DNA from: CAYSLU01 sp964431965
GTDB lineage: Bacteria; Verrucomicrobiota; Kiritimatiellia; CAIKKV01; CAYSLU01
Length of the DNA: 64,000 bases
NCBI GenBank assembly: GCA_964431965.1
Contig: CAYSLU010000016.1
Span: forward strand, 1-64,000
Direction: 5' to 3'
The position numbers and the translations under genes are program-made. Shown piece after piece: positions 19,224 to 27,473 of the stretch. Position 1 is the first letter of the stretch. The number at the start of each line of letters is the position of its first letter. The notes beneath the pieces are model-generated. The model searched no databases, was not told the DNA's origin, and was given only the letters and a program-made list of their open reading frames with translations.

Positions 19224-20552
19224 ATGAGCGACCGCGCCGCCCCAACGTTTTCCATCTGGGAACCCGAGCACGAGTGTATGCCGGTGGCCCAGTTGCGCGA
19301 GCTGCAGCTGGAGCGCCTGAAGCGCACCGTGCGGATCATGTGGGACCGGGTGCCGTACTACCGGGGGAAGATGGGGTTTGCGCGCGTGACCCCGGCGGAT
19401 ATCCGCTCGCTGGACGACGTGCGCAAGCTGCCGTTCACGACCAAGGAAGACCTCCGGCTGTGCTATCCGTACGACGCGTTTGCGGTGTCGCGCGACGAGG
19501 TGGTCCGGATCCACGCCTCCTCCGGCACCACGGGCAAGCCGACGGTGGTCGGCTACACGCGCCACGACATGGAGGCGTGGACGAACCTCGTGGCCCGCTT
19601 CCTGGTGGCCGGGGGCCTGTCATCGAAGGATATCGTCCAGATCGCGTTCGGCTACGGGCTGTTCACGGGCGGGTTCGGCCTGCACTACGGGGCCGAGCGG
19701 GTGGGGGCGGCGGTCGTGCCAGTATCCTCGGGCCGCAGCGAGCGGCAGATCATGATCATGAAGGATTTCGGCAGCACGGCGCTGGTGTGCACGCCGTCCT
19801 ACGCCGTCTACCTGGCCGAGCTGATCCAGAAGCTCGGCGTGCGGCGGGAGGACCTGAATCTCCGCCTGGGGTTCTTCGGCGGCGAGTTCTGGTCCGAGCC
19901 CATGCGGCGCGAGATCCAGTCCAAGTTGGGCGTGTTCGCGACGGACAACTACGGGCTGAGCGAGGTGATGGGGCCGGGCGTATCGGGCGAGTGCCGCGTG
20001 CAGAAGGGGATGCACGTGTTCGAGGATCATTTCCTCGCGGAGCTGATCAACCCGGTCACCGGCGAGCCGATTGCCGACCCGGCGCTGGGCGGCGAGCTGG
20101 TGTTCACGACGCTGACGAAGGAGGCGATCCCGCTGGTTCGCTACCGGACCCGCGACCTGTGTGCCTTCCTGGCGGATCCCTGCCCGTGCGGGCGCACCAG
20201 CGTGCGGATGACCAAGGTCTCCGGCCGCTCCGACGACATGCTGATCATCCGCGGCGTCAACGTCTTCCCGTCGCAGATCGAGGAAGTGCTGCTGGGCATG
20301 AAGGGCATTATGCCGCACTACCAGATCGTGGTGGCGCGCGAGGGCGCGCTGGACATGCTGGAAGTGCGCGTTGAGGTGTCCGAGGCATTCTTCCACGACG
20401 AGATGCGGATGCAGCAGGAGATCAAGCGCGCCATCGAGCACAAGCTTGAGAACGCCATCGGCGTGCACGCGGCGATCAAGCTGGTGGAGCCCGGCGCCAT
20501 CGAGCGGTCCGAGGGCAAGGCCCGCCGGGTGATCGACACCCGGCACGCCTGA
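19224..20552 (+). CDS. paaK: Phenylacetate-CoA ligase (PaaK-like), copy 2
   Basis: 442 residues, clearly paralogous to the ligase at 17426. The same signatures are present: HASSGTTGKPTVVGYT, AFGYGLFTGGFGLHYG, YGLSEVMGPGVSGEC, SGRSDDMLIIRGVNVFPSQIE and a C-terminal EGKARRV. The sequences differ enough (SSGRSERQ against SGGNTKRQ after VVP, for example) to suggest an old duplication with different acid specificity. The ATG at 19224 is preferred; an in-frame ATG at 19179 overlapping the ACT-gene stop is possible but would add a low-complexity Ala/Arg leader. Converges on the symporter gene with a 16-base gap. Confidence 0.9.
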   Translation: MSDRAAPTFSIWEPEHECMPVAQLRELQLERLKRTVRIMWDRVPYYRGKMGFARVTPADIRSLDDVRKLPFTTKEDLRLCYPYDAFAVSRDEVVRIHASSGTTGKPTVVGYTRHDMEAWTNLVARFLVAGGLSSKDIVQIAFGYGLFTGGFGLHYGAERVGAAVVPVSSGRSERQIMIMKDFGSTALVCTPSYAVYLAELIQKLGVRREDLNLRLGFFGGEFWSEPMRREIQSKLGVFATDNYGLSEVMGPGVSGECRVQKGMHVFEDHFLAELINPVTGEPIADPALGGELVFTTLTKEAIPLVRYRTRDLCAFLADPCPCGRTSVRMTKVSGRSDDMLIIRGVNVFPSQIEEVLLGMKGIMPHYQIVVAREGALDMLEVRVEVSEAFFHDEMRMQQEIKRAIEHKLENAIGVHAAIKLVEPGAIERSEGKARRVIDTRHA

Positions 20553-20568
20553 GCGAGGCCCGCCCGGT

Positions 20569-22041
20569 TCAGGTGCGGCGGCCGTTGATCCCGGCGAACG
20601 CCTTATCCAGCAGTTGCGTCGATGGCGGAGCCGTGAACAGGCTCACCAGCGGCACGACGGCAAACGGCACCAGCATGGCCGCCGCGGCGCCGATGGGCGC
20701 CTTCGCGGCGCCCAGCCAGAAGAAGAGCCCGATGGCTGTCGCGAGGCCGGTCAGCATCCCCGCGTAGATCCCCGCCAGCGTCGTTCGCCGCCAGTACAGG
20801 CCGAACAGGAAGGGGGCCATGAACGCGCCCGCCACCGCGCCCCACGAGATCGACATCAGCGTCACAATGATCGCGAGCTTGTACTTGGCGATGAAGTACG
20901 ACAGCAGGATGAACAGGGCACTCAGCACGCGCATGAGCAGGAGCGAGCCCTCCTTGGAAACGCCGGGGTTGATGTGGCCCTTGTAGAGGTCGATCGCGAT
21001 GGCGGACGAGGAGACCAGCACCAGCGACGAGAGCGTGGACATCGAGGCCGAGAGGACCAGCAGCAGGATCACGGCCATCAGCACCGGCGGCAGGTGCGAC
21101 TTGAGCAACTGGGGGATCATCTGGTCGAACGCCGGCTTGCCATCGTCGCCCATGATCGGGCTGTCGAGGAACACGTGCGCCAGCGCGCCGTTGAAATAGG
21201 CGGCAAATGTGATGATCACGGCAAAGACGGTGGTCACGATCGCGGCGCGCATGATCATCCGCTCGTCTTTGATCGAGTAGAACTTCTGGACCATCTGGGG
21301 CATGCCCCACACGCCGAAGGATGTCATGAAGACCAGCGCGCCGAGCAGCAGGGCCCCGGGTTGCTTGGCGGCCGGAACGTGGGCCGCGTATTGGGTTTGG
21401 ATTGTCTGGATGGCCGTTCCGATGCCGCCCGCCTTATCCGTCATGATGCCGATCATCAGGATGGATCCGACGATCATGATCAGGCCCTGGATGAAGTCCG
21501 TGAGCGTGACGGCGAAGTAGCCGCCGAGCACCAAGTATACGCCGGTGATGGCGATCATGACGACGAGGGCGAGGTCGTACGAGATGTTGAAGTTGATCTT
21601 GAAGAGGTACGCGAGGCCGGTGAAGACGGATGCGGAGTAGGGGATCAGAAAGACGAAGATAATGGTCGCCGCGAGCATCTTGACGTAGCGGGCGCCGAAG
21701 CGCTCCTGGAAGAACTCGGGCATGGTCATCGCATCGAGGTTCTGCGTCATGCGGCGCGTGCGGCGCCCCAGCACCAGCCATGCGAGCAGGGCCCCCACCG
21801 CTGCGTTCCCCACGGCGATCCACATCACCGGCAGGCCGAATCCCCAGCCGAGCTTTCCGGCGAAGCCGATGAAGAGCACGGCTGAGAAGTAGGTGGTGCC
21901 GTAGGCAAACGCCGACATCCACGGACCGATGGACCGCCCGCCGAGGAAGAAGTCGTTCAGCGTCTTGGTCCGGCGCATGCCCCATACGCCGATGAGGATC
22001 ATGGCTGCGATGTAGACGGCGGTGAGCGTGATGGCCAGCAT
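20569..22041 (-). CDS. Sodium/solute symporter, SSS family
   Basis: 490 residues, with about 13 hydrophobic segments. Family features are seen: an N-terminal LAITLTAVYIAAMILIGVWG helix, the DFFLGGRSIGPWMSAFAYG loop, and a SASMSTLSSLVLVSSSAIA region that contributes to the Na+ site. These carriers couple Na+ entry to uptake of sugars, amino acids, pantothenate or short organic acids. Placement opposite the two aryl-CoA ligases suggests, but does not show, an aromatic or carboxylic acid substrate. The ATG at 22041 follows an AGGAG by 7 bases, and the longer frame adds a charged, unlikely leader. Confidence 0.88.
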   Translation of the reverse strand: MLAITLTAVYIAAMILIGVWGMRRTKTLNDFFLGGRSIGPWMSAFAYGTTYFSAVLFIGFAGKLGWGFGLPVMWIAVGNAAVGALLAWLVLGRRTRRMTQNLDAMTMPEFFQERFGARYVKMLAATIIFVFLIPYSASVFTGLAYLFKINFNISYDLALVVMIAITGVYLVLGGYFAVTLTDFIQGLIMIVGSILMIGIMTDKAGGIGTAIQTIQTQYAAHVPAAKQPGALLLGALVFMTSFGVWGMPQMVQKFYSIKDERMIMRAAIVTTVFAVIITFAAYFNGALAHVFLDSPIMGDDGKPAFDQMIPQLLKSHLPPVLMAVILLLVLSASMSTLSSLVLVSSSAIAIDLYKGHINPGVSKEGSLLLMRVLSALFILLSYFIAKYKLAIIVTLMSISWGAVAGAFMAPFLFGLYWRRTTLAGIYAGMLTGLATAIGLFFWLGAAKAPIGAAAAMLVPFAVVPLVSLFTAPPSTQLLDKAFAGINGRRT

Positions 22042-22104
22042 GTCCGGTCTCCTCTCCGTGAGTGCGCTTCGCGTCGGCCCCAATCGGCGCCCGGTTCAGC
22101 CGGG

Positions 22105-23829
22105 CTATCGGACCGGCGGCGCGTTTGTCCGCATTTCGATCAGCACCGCATCGCGCCACACGCCCGTCAGGGGGGCGCCGGTGGCGGGCGTGAACGTGCC
22201 GAACCCGGACATCGCATCGGAGGCCCATGCACCGTCATAGCGGCTGCCATCGGGCATGACATAGCCGCCGGCGCCGGTTTGGAGTTGGCCGAAGGCCCAC
22301 GTTCCCGTGATCGCCGCGCCGGACCCGAAGGTGTACACCCCATCCCCGTGTCGCTCGCTCCGGCGCCACGAGCCTTGGTAGCGCTCGCCGCTTGAGTGGG
22401 TGTAGGTTCCGGTCCCGGACATCCATCCGTCAGCCCATCCGCCCGCATAGATGTCGCCGTTCGGGAACGTCATCTGACCCCCGGGTCCATTCGGCCGTCC
22501 GTCCCGGAGCATGCCGGAGTAGCAGGTGCCGCCCGCGTAGAACAGCCGGCCGGTGCCGGTCATCGCGCCGTTCAGTGTCTGTCCCTCGTAGCGAGTGCCG
22601 TCGGGAAGCCAGAGTGTCACGTTTGTGGCGGCGGGCTGTACGCGCGGAGCGAGTGGAGTCGGAGGGGTGTGTGCAGACTCGCGGCGGAACGGATCGATGC
22701 GCGCCGGAACAGGAGCCGATTCAGGCTGGCGGGCGGGGGGGAGCGGGCGAGGCCTGGTGACGGTCGTGGGAGTGGTGACGGTCGTGGGAGTGGTGACGGT
22801 CGTGGGAGTGGTGACNNNNNNNNNNNNNNNNNNNNNNNNNNNNNNNNNNNNNNNNNNNNNNNNNNNNNNNNNNNNNNNNNNNNNNNNNNNNNNNNNNNNN
22901 NNNNNNNNNNNNNNNGTCGTGGGAGTGGTGACCGTCGTGGGAGTGGTGACCGTCGGAACAACCGCGGGCCGTGGCGCCGGCGGAGGGGTGTTGGTAACGG
23001 TCGACGGCTTGGGGGCGGGGGGTGGTCGAGCGACCACGGTGTTCGTCAGTTGAGCAGGAGGTGGGGCATTCGTCTGTTGAGGCACGCCGGTCGGTGCGGC
23101 GGTGCGCGGCGGCTCTACGGCTTTGGGGCGAGGCGGAGGGGGGCGGGACGCGAAGAGCCCGCCGAAGAACTTGCCCATTGAGCGGCGTGGCTGAGGGGCC
23201 GTATCCACGGTGAGCCACTGCAGAGCGTTGGTGGCGTTCTGGCTGAGCGCCAGGTCGAACGGCGTGGCGCCCATTGCGTTCGTCGCGTCCGCATTGGCTC
23301 CGGTCTCCAGCAGCAGCCGCGCGACCGACGCGGCATCGCGGTAGCTGGCCCAGTGGAGCGGGGTGAATCGGTTGTCCGATCGGGCATCGACCTCAGCTCC
23401 CCTCGCGAGCAGGATGCGGGCGATCTCGATCTCATCGCCGTAAGCGGCCCAGTGAAGCGGGGTGAATCCGTGGGTCGTGCCGACGTTGACATCGGCGCCG
23501 CTGTCAACGAGCAGGCGCACAACGGCTGTGGCGTTTTTGTTGGCGGCCCAGTGGAGTGGGGTGGATCCGTTCTCGGTTCTCGCGTTCACATCCGCCCCGC
23601 CGCGGATCAGAGCGCGGGCGGCCTGCCGGGCGTCGAAGGCGGCGGCCCAGTGGAGCGGGGTGGCTCCGTTGGTCCGGGCATGGACCAGAGAGGGATCAAG
23701 CTCGAGGAGCATTCGGATGCCGTCGGCGTCGTTTTTCTTCGCGGCCTCGTGGATGGGATCGGCTGCGGCGCTCCCGGCGGCGATGATCGCGGCGCAGGCC
23801 AGAAGCATCAGTCGGCTCAATGGATTCAT
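22105..23829 (-). CDS. Exported ankyrin-(Thr/Pro repeat)-MORN protein, interrupted by an assembly gap
   Basis: A signal peptide (MNPLSRLMLLACAAIIAAG, cleavage near AAADP) leads into about five ankyrin repeats, marked by TPLHWAA, TPLHWAAN, TPLHWAAY and TPLHWAS. Then comes a long Pro/Thr/Ala linker with tandem VTTPTT hexapeptides, and a C-terminal block of about six MORN-type repeats (DGTRYEG, NGDIYAGGW, SGERYQGSW, DGSRYDGAW). Ankyrin and MORN repeats mediate protein or membrane contacts. No enzymatic domain is seen, so the role is unknown. The reading frame is the same on both sides of the 100-N run, but true length cannot be known. The 212 bases upstream of the start are shared with a divergent M24 gene. 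Confidence 0.8.
   Translation of the reverse strand: MNPLSRLMLLACAAIIAAGSAAADPIHEAAKKNDADGIRMLLELDPSLVHARTNGATPLHWAAAFDARQAARALIRGGADVNARTENGSTPLHWAANKNATAVVRLLVDSGADVNVGTTHGFTPLHWAAYGDEIEIARILLARGAEVDARSDNRFTPLHWASYRDAASVARLLLETGANADATNAMGATPFDLALSQNATNALQWLTVDTAPQPRRSMGKFFGGLFASRPPPPRPKAVEPPRTAAPTGVPQQTNAPPPAQLTNTVVARPPPAPKPSTVTNTPPPAPRPAVVPTVTTPTTVTTPTXXXXXXXXXXXXXXXXXXXXXXXXXXXXXXXXXXVTTPTTVTTPTTVTTPTTVTRPRPLPPARQPESAPVPARIDPFRRESAHTPPTPLAPRVQPAATNVTLWLPDGTRYEGQTLNGAMTGTGRLFYAGGTCYSGMLRDGRPNGPGGQMTFPNGDIYAGGWADGWMSGTGTYTHSSGERYQGSWRRSERHGDGVYTFGSGAAITGTWAFGQLQTGAGGYVMPDGSRYDGAWASDAMSGFGTFTPATGAPLTGVWRDAVLIEMRTNAPPVR
22757..22951. repeat. 18-bp coding tandem repeat (VTTPTT linker) flanking the gap
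   Basis: The unit GTGACGGTCGTGGGAGTG occurs three times plus 5 bases at 22757-22815. After the N-run, the array resumes with a partial unit, one full unit and a partial (22916-22951), now with C instead of G at unit position 6. Read on the minus strand it encodes VTTPTT hexapeptides in the protein linker. Confidence 0.93.
22816..22915. other. Assembly gap of exactly 100 N
   Basis: A run of 100 N in the middle of the 18-bp repeat. The round number and repetitive flanks indicate a scaffolding placeholder of unknown true length, not sequenced DNA. Confidence 0.97.
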
Positions 23830-24041
23830 GGCGGCTTCTCCGTATCCCCCCTGGACGCACCCGGTCGCAGTCACGCGGAACATACCCGCAGCACCGGCTC
23901 CGAGGCAAGAATTTCCAGAGACAGTGTCGGCGTGCACGTCCGCGCCGGCGCCGTTGGCCGGTTGCGCGGGCACGGGTGCGCGCGTATCATGCCGCCCGTG
24001 ACCGCGGCGGGCCGACCCGCCGCAACGGCTGGAGGATGACG

Positions 24042-25394
24042 ATGGATTCAAGCGACTGGAAGCGGCAGGCGCAGTTCGTGTCCGGGGTCCTGGAGCGGGC
24101 GCCGGCGATCGACCGCGAGCTCCGCGTCGGCCGGGCCGAGTTTGCAGAGCGTCAGCGGCGAGTCATCGCCGCGCTGGACCGGCAGGGGCTTACGTGCGCG
24201 TTCGTCTACTCGGACGAGCACTACAACGGGGACGTGCCGTACTTGGGCGGCAACACGAACATCTGCGTGGAGCCGGTGGCCGGGGTGATCGGGCCGGGCG
24301 GATTTCACCTTCTGGCCGGGCTCGAGGGCGGCTACATCGCCGAGCAGCTTGCCCCGAGGGCCGGTGTGCCGGTCCACAAGATCGAGATGCTGAAGCTGGC
24401 GGATGAGGACTATCCCATCGATGCGGAGCGGCTGGAGGACATCATCGAACTGGCTGCGGGCGGGTGCAAGCCCGAGCGCATCGGGCTCCTCACGCCGCGG
24501 GCCGTCTTCCCCGTCAGCATCTACGAATTCCTGTGCGCGTATGCGGGGGGCGCGGACCGGGTGGTTGACGCGCAGCCAAGCTACCACGCAATCAAGTACG
24601 AGAAGTCCGACGCCGAGATGCGGCTGATCGAAGACGCGAGCCTGATCGCGGACGTTATGATCGAGGGCATGCTCGGGGTGCTGAAGCCGGGCCTCTACGA
24701 AACGCAGGTGGCGCAGTGGGGGTATGCGATCGCCTGCGAACTGGGCGCCGAGGAGATGGGGTTCGACGTGATGGTTACAGCGGGCGAAGCGAACCGCACG
24801 CTGATCGGGAAGGCTCTGAACCGTCGGATCCAGCCGGGCGACGTGGTGCACGTTGGGGTCTCGCCGAAGCGGGATGGGCTTACGGCCTGCGAGCGGGTAT
24901 CGGTCGTTGCGGTGCGGAGCCCCTCGGAGATAACGGCGGATCAGCGGTACTGGTTCCAGTTCGTCGAAGACGCCTTTCGGGCCGGGCTGGCCGCGTATGT
25001 GGACGTGGCGCGCAGCGGGAAGCCGGCGCGCCTGCAGGAGCAGGCACTGGTCGATTTCTTTGCGCAGCGCGAGGCCGAGGTGTGCGGGCGGATCGGCCGG
25101 AAGATCGACCTGCCGCGCCAGAAGCCGTACACCGGGACGCACAACGCCGGCTACACCGAATGCCAGGAGTTCTTCGGGGCCATCACGTTGAACTCGCACG
25201 AGCCGCTGGGCCGACAGATCGTGACCATGCTGGATGTGGCGATCCGCGGGATCGGCAACCGGTGGAACGATATTGTGATTCCGGGGCTCGACTTTGTGGT
25301 CGTGGAAAAGACGCTGGGCAAGTTCGGGCCGGATGTTCGCGTGCTCAACCGGCTGCCGGTGAACGTGCAGCACCTCGTGGGGCGGGCATGGTGA
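24042..25394 (+). CDS. M24-family (creatinase/aminopeptidase-fold) protein without canonical metal ligands
   Basis: 450 residues. An N-terminal creatinase-like domain (to about residue 190) and a C-terminal pita-bread domain are recognisable from the ILQ-type block GVLKPGLYETQVAQWGY, the GDVVHVGVS strand and GTHNAGYTE. Active M24 metallopeptidases carry an Asp in each of two motifs, a His and two Glu as metal ligands. Here the segment where both Asp should fall reads GVSPKRDGLTACERV, so at least the two Asp are missing. That resembles metal-free creatinase more than an aminopeptidase. The second of two close ATGs (24042) has better spacing from GGAGG. A hydrolase gene of the isochorismatase family follows at once. 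Confidence 0.75.
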   Translation: MDSSDWKRQAQFVSGVLERAPAIDRELRVGRAEFAERQRRVIAALDRQGLTCAFVYSDEHYNGDVPYLGGNTNICVEPVAGVIGPGGFHLLAGLEGGYIAEQLAPRAGVPVHKIEMLKLADEDYPIDAERLEDIIELAAGGCKPERIGLLTPRAVFPVSIYEFLCAYAGGADRVVDAQPSYHAIKYEKSDAEMRLIEDASLIADVMIEGMLGVLKPGLYETQVAQWGYAIACELGAEEMGFDVMVTAGEANRTLIGKALNRRIQPGDVVHVGVSPKRDGLTACERVSVVAVRSPSEITADQRYWFQFVEDAFRAGLAAYVDVARSGKPARLQEQALVDFFAQREAEVCGRIGRKIDLPRQKPYTGTHNAGYTECQEFFGAITLNSHEPLGRQIVTMLDVAIRGIGNRWNDIVIPGLDFVVVEKTLGKFGPDVRVLNRLPVNVQHLVGRAW

Positions 25395-25426
25395 CGGCCC
25401 GGGCGCTGCCATCGGGAGGCGGAGGA

Positions 25427-25966
25427 ATGCTGGATATCGGAGACACCGTGCTGATCGTGATCGACGTGCAGGGCAAACTGGCCAGCGTGATGTTCGAGAA
25501 AGATGCTCTGTTCGAGAACCTGCGCCGGGCCATAGCCGGGACGAAGTCGCTCGGTCTTCCCGTGCTGTGGGTGGAGCAGAACCCGTCCCGCATGGGGGCG
25601 ACGTCGCCCGAAGTCGCCGAGATGCTGGCGGGATTGAGCCCGATCCCCAAGATGGCGTTCAGTTGCTGCGGGGAGCCGCGCTTCGTGAAGGCGCTGGAGG
25701 CGAGCGGGCGGCGACAGGTTCTGCTTTGCGGTATCGAGTCGCACGTCTGCGTGTGTCAGACGGCACTCGACCTGCATGACCGAAGTTATGAGGTCCATGT
25801 GCTCTCGGACGCCGTGTCGTCGCGCACCCAGCGAAACCGAGAGATCGGCCTGGAGCGCATGAGGCAGGCCGGAGTCACGCTCAGCGGCGTGGAAATGGCG
25901 TTATTCGAGTTGATGCGGACGGCAGAGCACGCCGCATTCCGAGACGTCTTGCGAATCGTCAGGTAG
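25427..25966 (+). CDS. Isochorismatase-family cysteine hydrolase
   Basis: 179 residues. The triad typical of the family is visible: Asp in VLIVIDVQGK, Lys in PIPKMAFSCCGEP, and the nucleophilic Cys in GIESHVCV. The SCCGEP and DAVSSRT blocks resemble the ISOC2/YcaC-like subgroup, whose natural substrates are mostly unknown. Related folds include nicotinamidase and N-carbamoylsarcosine amidase. The ATG at 25427, behind GGGAGGCGGAGG, is preferred to an ATG at 25388 that would overlap the M24 gene. Tight linkage to a creatinase-like protein suggests a shared small-amide pathway (inference). Confidence 0.85.
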   Translation: MLDIGDTVLIVIDVQGKLASVMFEKDALFENLRRAIAGTKSLGLPVLWVEQNPSRMGATSPEVAEMLAGLSPIPKMAFSCCGEPRFVKALEASGRRQVLLCGIESHVCVCQTALDLHDRSYEVHVLSDAVSSRTQRNREIGLERMRQAGVTLSGVEMALFELMRTAEHAAFRDVLRIVR

Positions 25967-26135
25967 ATACGGTTGGGCCGAGACGTCGGGAACTCTTACA
26001 GGATGGCTGGCGGTGGGAGCGCAATCCTCCGTTGCGATCCGTTCGTCCAGGCATTGATGACCGCGTGTAACCCGTTGGTTTGTATGCTGTAAAGCCGTAT
26101 CGGGTCGACTCGGATTGATCGGTTCTTGGATAACT

Positions 26136-26150
26136 CGTTGTTATACAACG
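26136..26150. promoter_or_regulatory. 15-bp perfect palindrome, possible operator
   Basis: CGTTGT-TAT-ACAACG lies in an unusually A+T-rich stretch (about 26060-26200) upstream of the PilZ-like gene. The perfect dyad 55 bases before a start suggests a repressor site, though no promoter could be fixed with confidence. Confidence 0.4.
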
Positions 26151-26205
26151 TGATGGCATAGAAAATGCTAATTATGCATACTATGTAATGAATAGGAGTG
26201 CCCAC

Positions 26206-26592
26206 ATGTCGGAACAACGCCGGCGCCAAGAGCGGCACGCCCTCATCCATCACCTGCCGGTGCGGAATCGGAAGACGCGCGAGCTCTTGGGTTATCTGGG
26301 CAATCTGACTACCGAGGGCATGCTGCTGTACAGCAACACTCCGGTTAGTACCACGACGCAGAGCTTGGTCCCGTGCAGCATCATGCTGCCGGAGGAGATC
26401 GACGGTAACGACCACGTCGTGTTTCAGGCCAAGCCCGTCTGGAGCCGGCTCGATGATCACCGTCGCCTCTATTCCACCGGCATGCACATCAGGCGGATCA
26501 GGCAGAAGGACATTCGGCTGATTCGCGCGACGATCGAGCGCTACCGTTCTCGGAGCGGCTCCGATTCACCGGCTGCCGGCGCTTCGCGCTGA
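26206..26592 (+). CDS. PilZ-like domain protein
   Basis: 128 residues, basic. The N-terminal SEQRRRQERHALIHHLPVR resembles the RxxxR c-di-GMP-binding arm, and GYLGNLTTEGMLLYS resembles the (D/N)xSxxG beta-strand motif of PilZ domains. The match is imperfect: Asn-Leu-Thr replaces the usual Asp-(Leu/Ile)-Ser. PilZ proteins relay cyclic di-GMP to motility, adhesion or polysaccharide export. The second ATG (26206) is chosen because AGGAG lies 8 bases before it; the first ATG (26188) lacks a site. Its 3' end overlaps, tail to tail, 95 bases of the gene on the other strand. Confidence 0.6.
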   Translation: MSEQRRRQERHALIHHLPVRNRKTRELLGYLGNLTTEGMLLYSNTPVSTTTQSLVPCSIMLPEEIDGNDHVVFQAKPVWSRLDDHRRLYSTGMHIRRIRQKDIRLIRATIERYRSRSGSDSPAAGASR

Positions 26593-27460
26593 TCAGGCGT
26601 CCGCCGTGCTCTTTCCTCAGGAATCGCAGGATCGCCGGCGCCACCTGTTCGATTCGGGTCAGACCAACCGCGAACTCGGATGCCGACGGACCCACGGCGA
26701 CGAGCGGGACCGCGTTCATGGTGTGGTGGCGGACGCGGGCGTCTTCGATGTTGCCGTGGTCGCTCGTCATCAGAAACAGCCACCTCCCGCGCGTCTGCAG
26801 CCGGGCAAGCGTGGCGGCCACGAACCGGTCGAGTACGCTGAGGACGGCGGCGGCTTCGGCGGGGCTTCCCTTGTGGCCCATACGGTCGGTCTGGAAATAC
26901 TCGAACAGCGTAAAGGCATGGCGGCCGGAAATGCGTGCCAAGTGTTCGGCGGCGGTCTCGGGTGTGACGAGGGGGCCGGTGTAGCCTCGCGCCGCGAGGC
27001 TGGCCCTCGTGATGTCCTGATAGACGGCGTTGTCTCGATCGAGGTCATGGCGCGTGCGCACGCGCCCGAGCGCCGACAAGGCGGAGACGGTCGTGACCGA
27101 CTGGGGAATGCGGGTGGCGGCCTCGGATGAGCGATCGACGAAATACGCGTTGGCGAAGGTGCACCGGAGGCCCATGAGCCGGATGCGCCTCAGGATGTTG
27201 TGCCTCCTGATGATCGTGCGCAGGCTTGGGCCGGGGAACCCCTCTACGTGACGCCCGACGGCGTGGGCCGCATTGACCCCGGTCAGCAACGCGGTCTGGC
27301 CGGTCGCGCTCTGGGGGATGCCCGCAACGCCCATCGAAGCGTCGAGCGGGTGAGCCTCGTGCAGCAGCCGCTCCAGCGTGGGGCACGCGCCGCCGTGGAT
27401 GGGGTTGACGGCGGGGTCGTCGAGGCCCAGTCCCAGCCCATCGACCAGCACGAAGATCAC
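26498..27460 (-). CDS. Alkaline-phosphatase-superfamily metalloenzyme (iPGM/phosphopentomutase-like)
   Basis: 320 residues. The first metal site is VIFVLVDGLGLG, the nucleophile region is GIPQSATGQTALLTG (Ser/Thr), and the later metal residues are in MTSDHGNIED and RHHTMNAVPL. These are the signatures of a family of short 'metalloenzyme' proteins related to cofactor-independent phosphoglycerate mutase. The substrate is unknown. The GTG at 27460 begins just before the first strand and lies 13 bases after the stop of the upstream methyltransferase gene; longer starts would lie inside that gene. The basic C-terminal tail of about 30 residues is encoded antisense to the PilZ-like gene and may be a run-on extension. 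Confidence 0.75.
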   Translation of the reverse strand: MIFVLVDGLGLGLDDPAVNPIHGGACPTLERLLHEAHPLDASMGVAGIPQSATGQTALLTGVNAAHAVGRHVEGFPGPSLRTIIRRHNILRRIRLMGLRCTFANAYFVDRSSEAATRIPQSVTTVSALSALGRVRTRHDLDRDNAVYQDITRASLAARGYTGPLVTPETAAEHLARISGRHAFTLFEYFQTDRMGHKGSPAEAAAVLSVLDRFVAATLARLQTRGRWLFLMTSDHGNIEDARVRHHTMNAVPLVAVGPSASEFAVGLTRIEQVAPAILRFLRKEHGGRLISAKRRQPVNRSRSENGSARSSRESAECPSA

Positions 27461-27473
27461 CCGGGCGGCCGAC

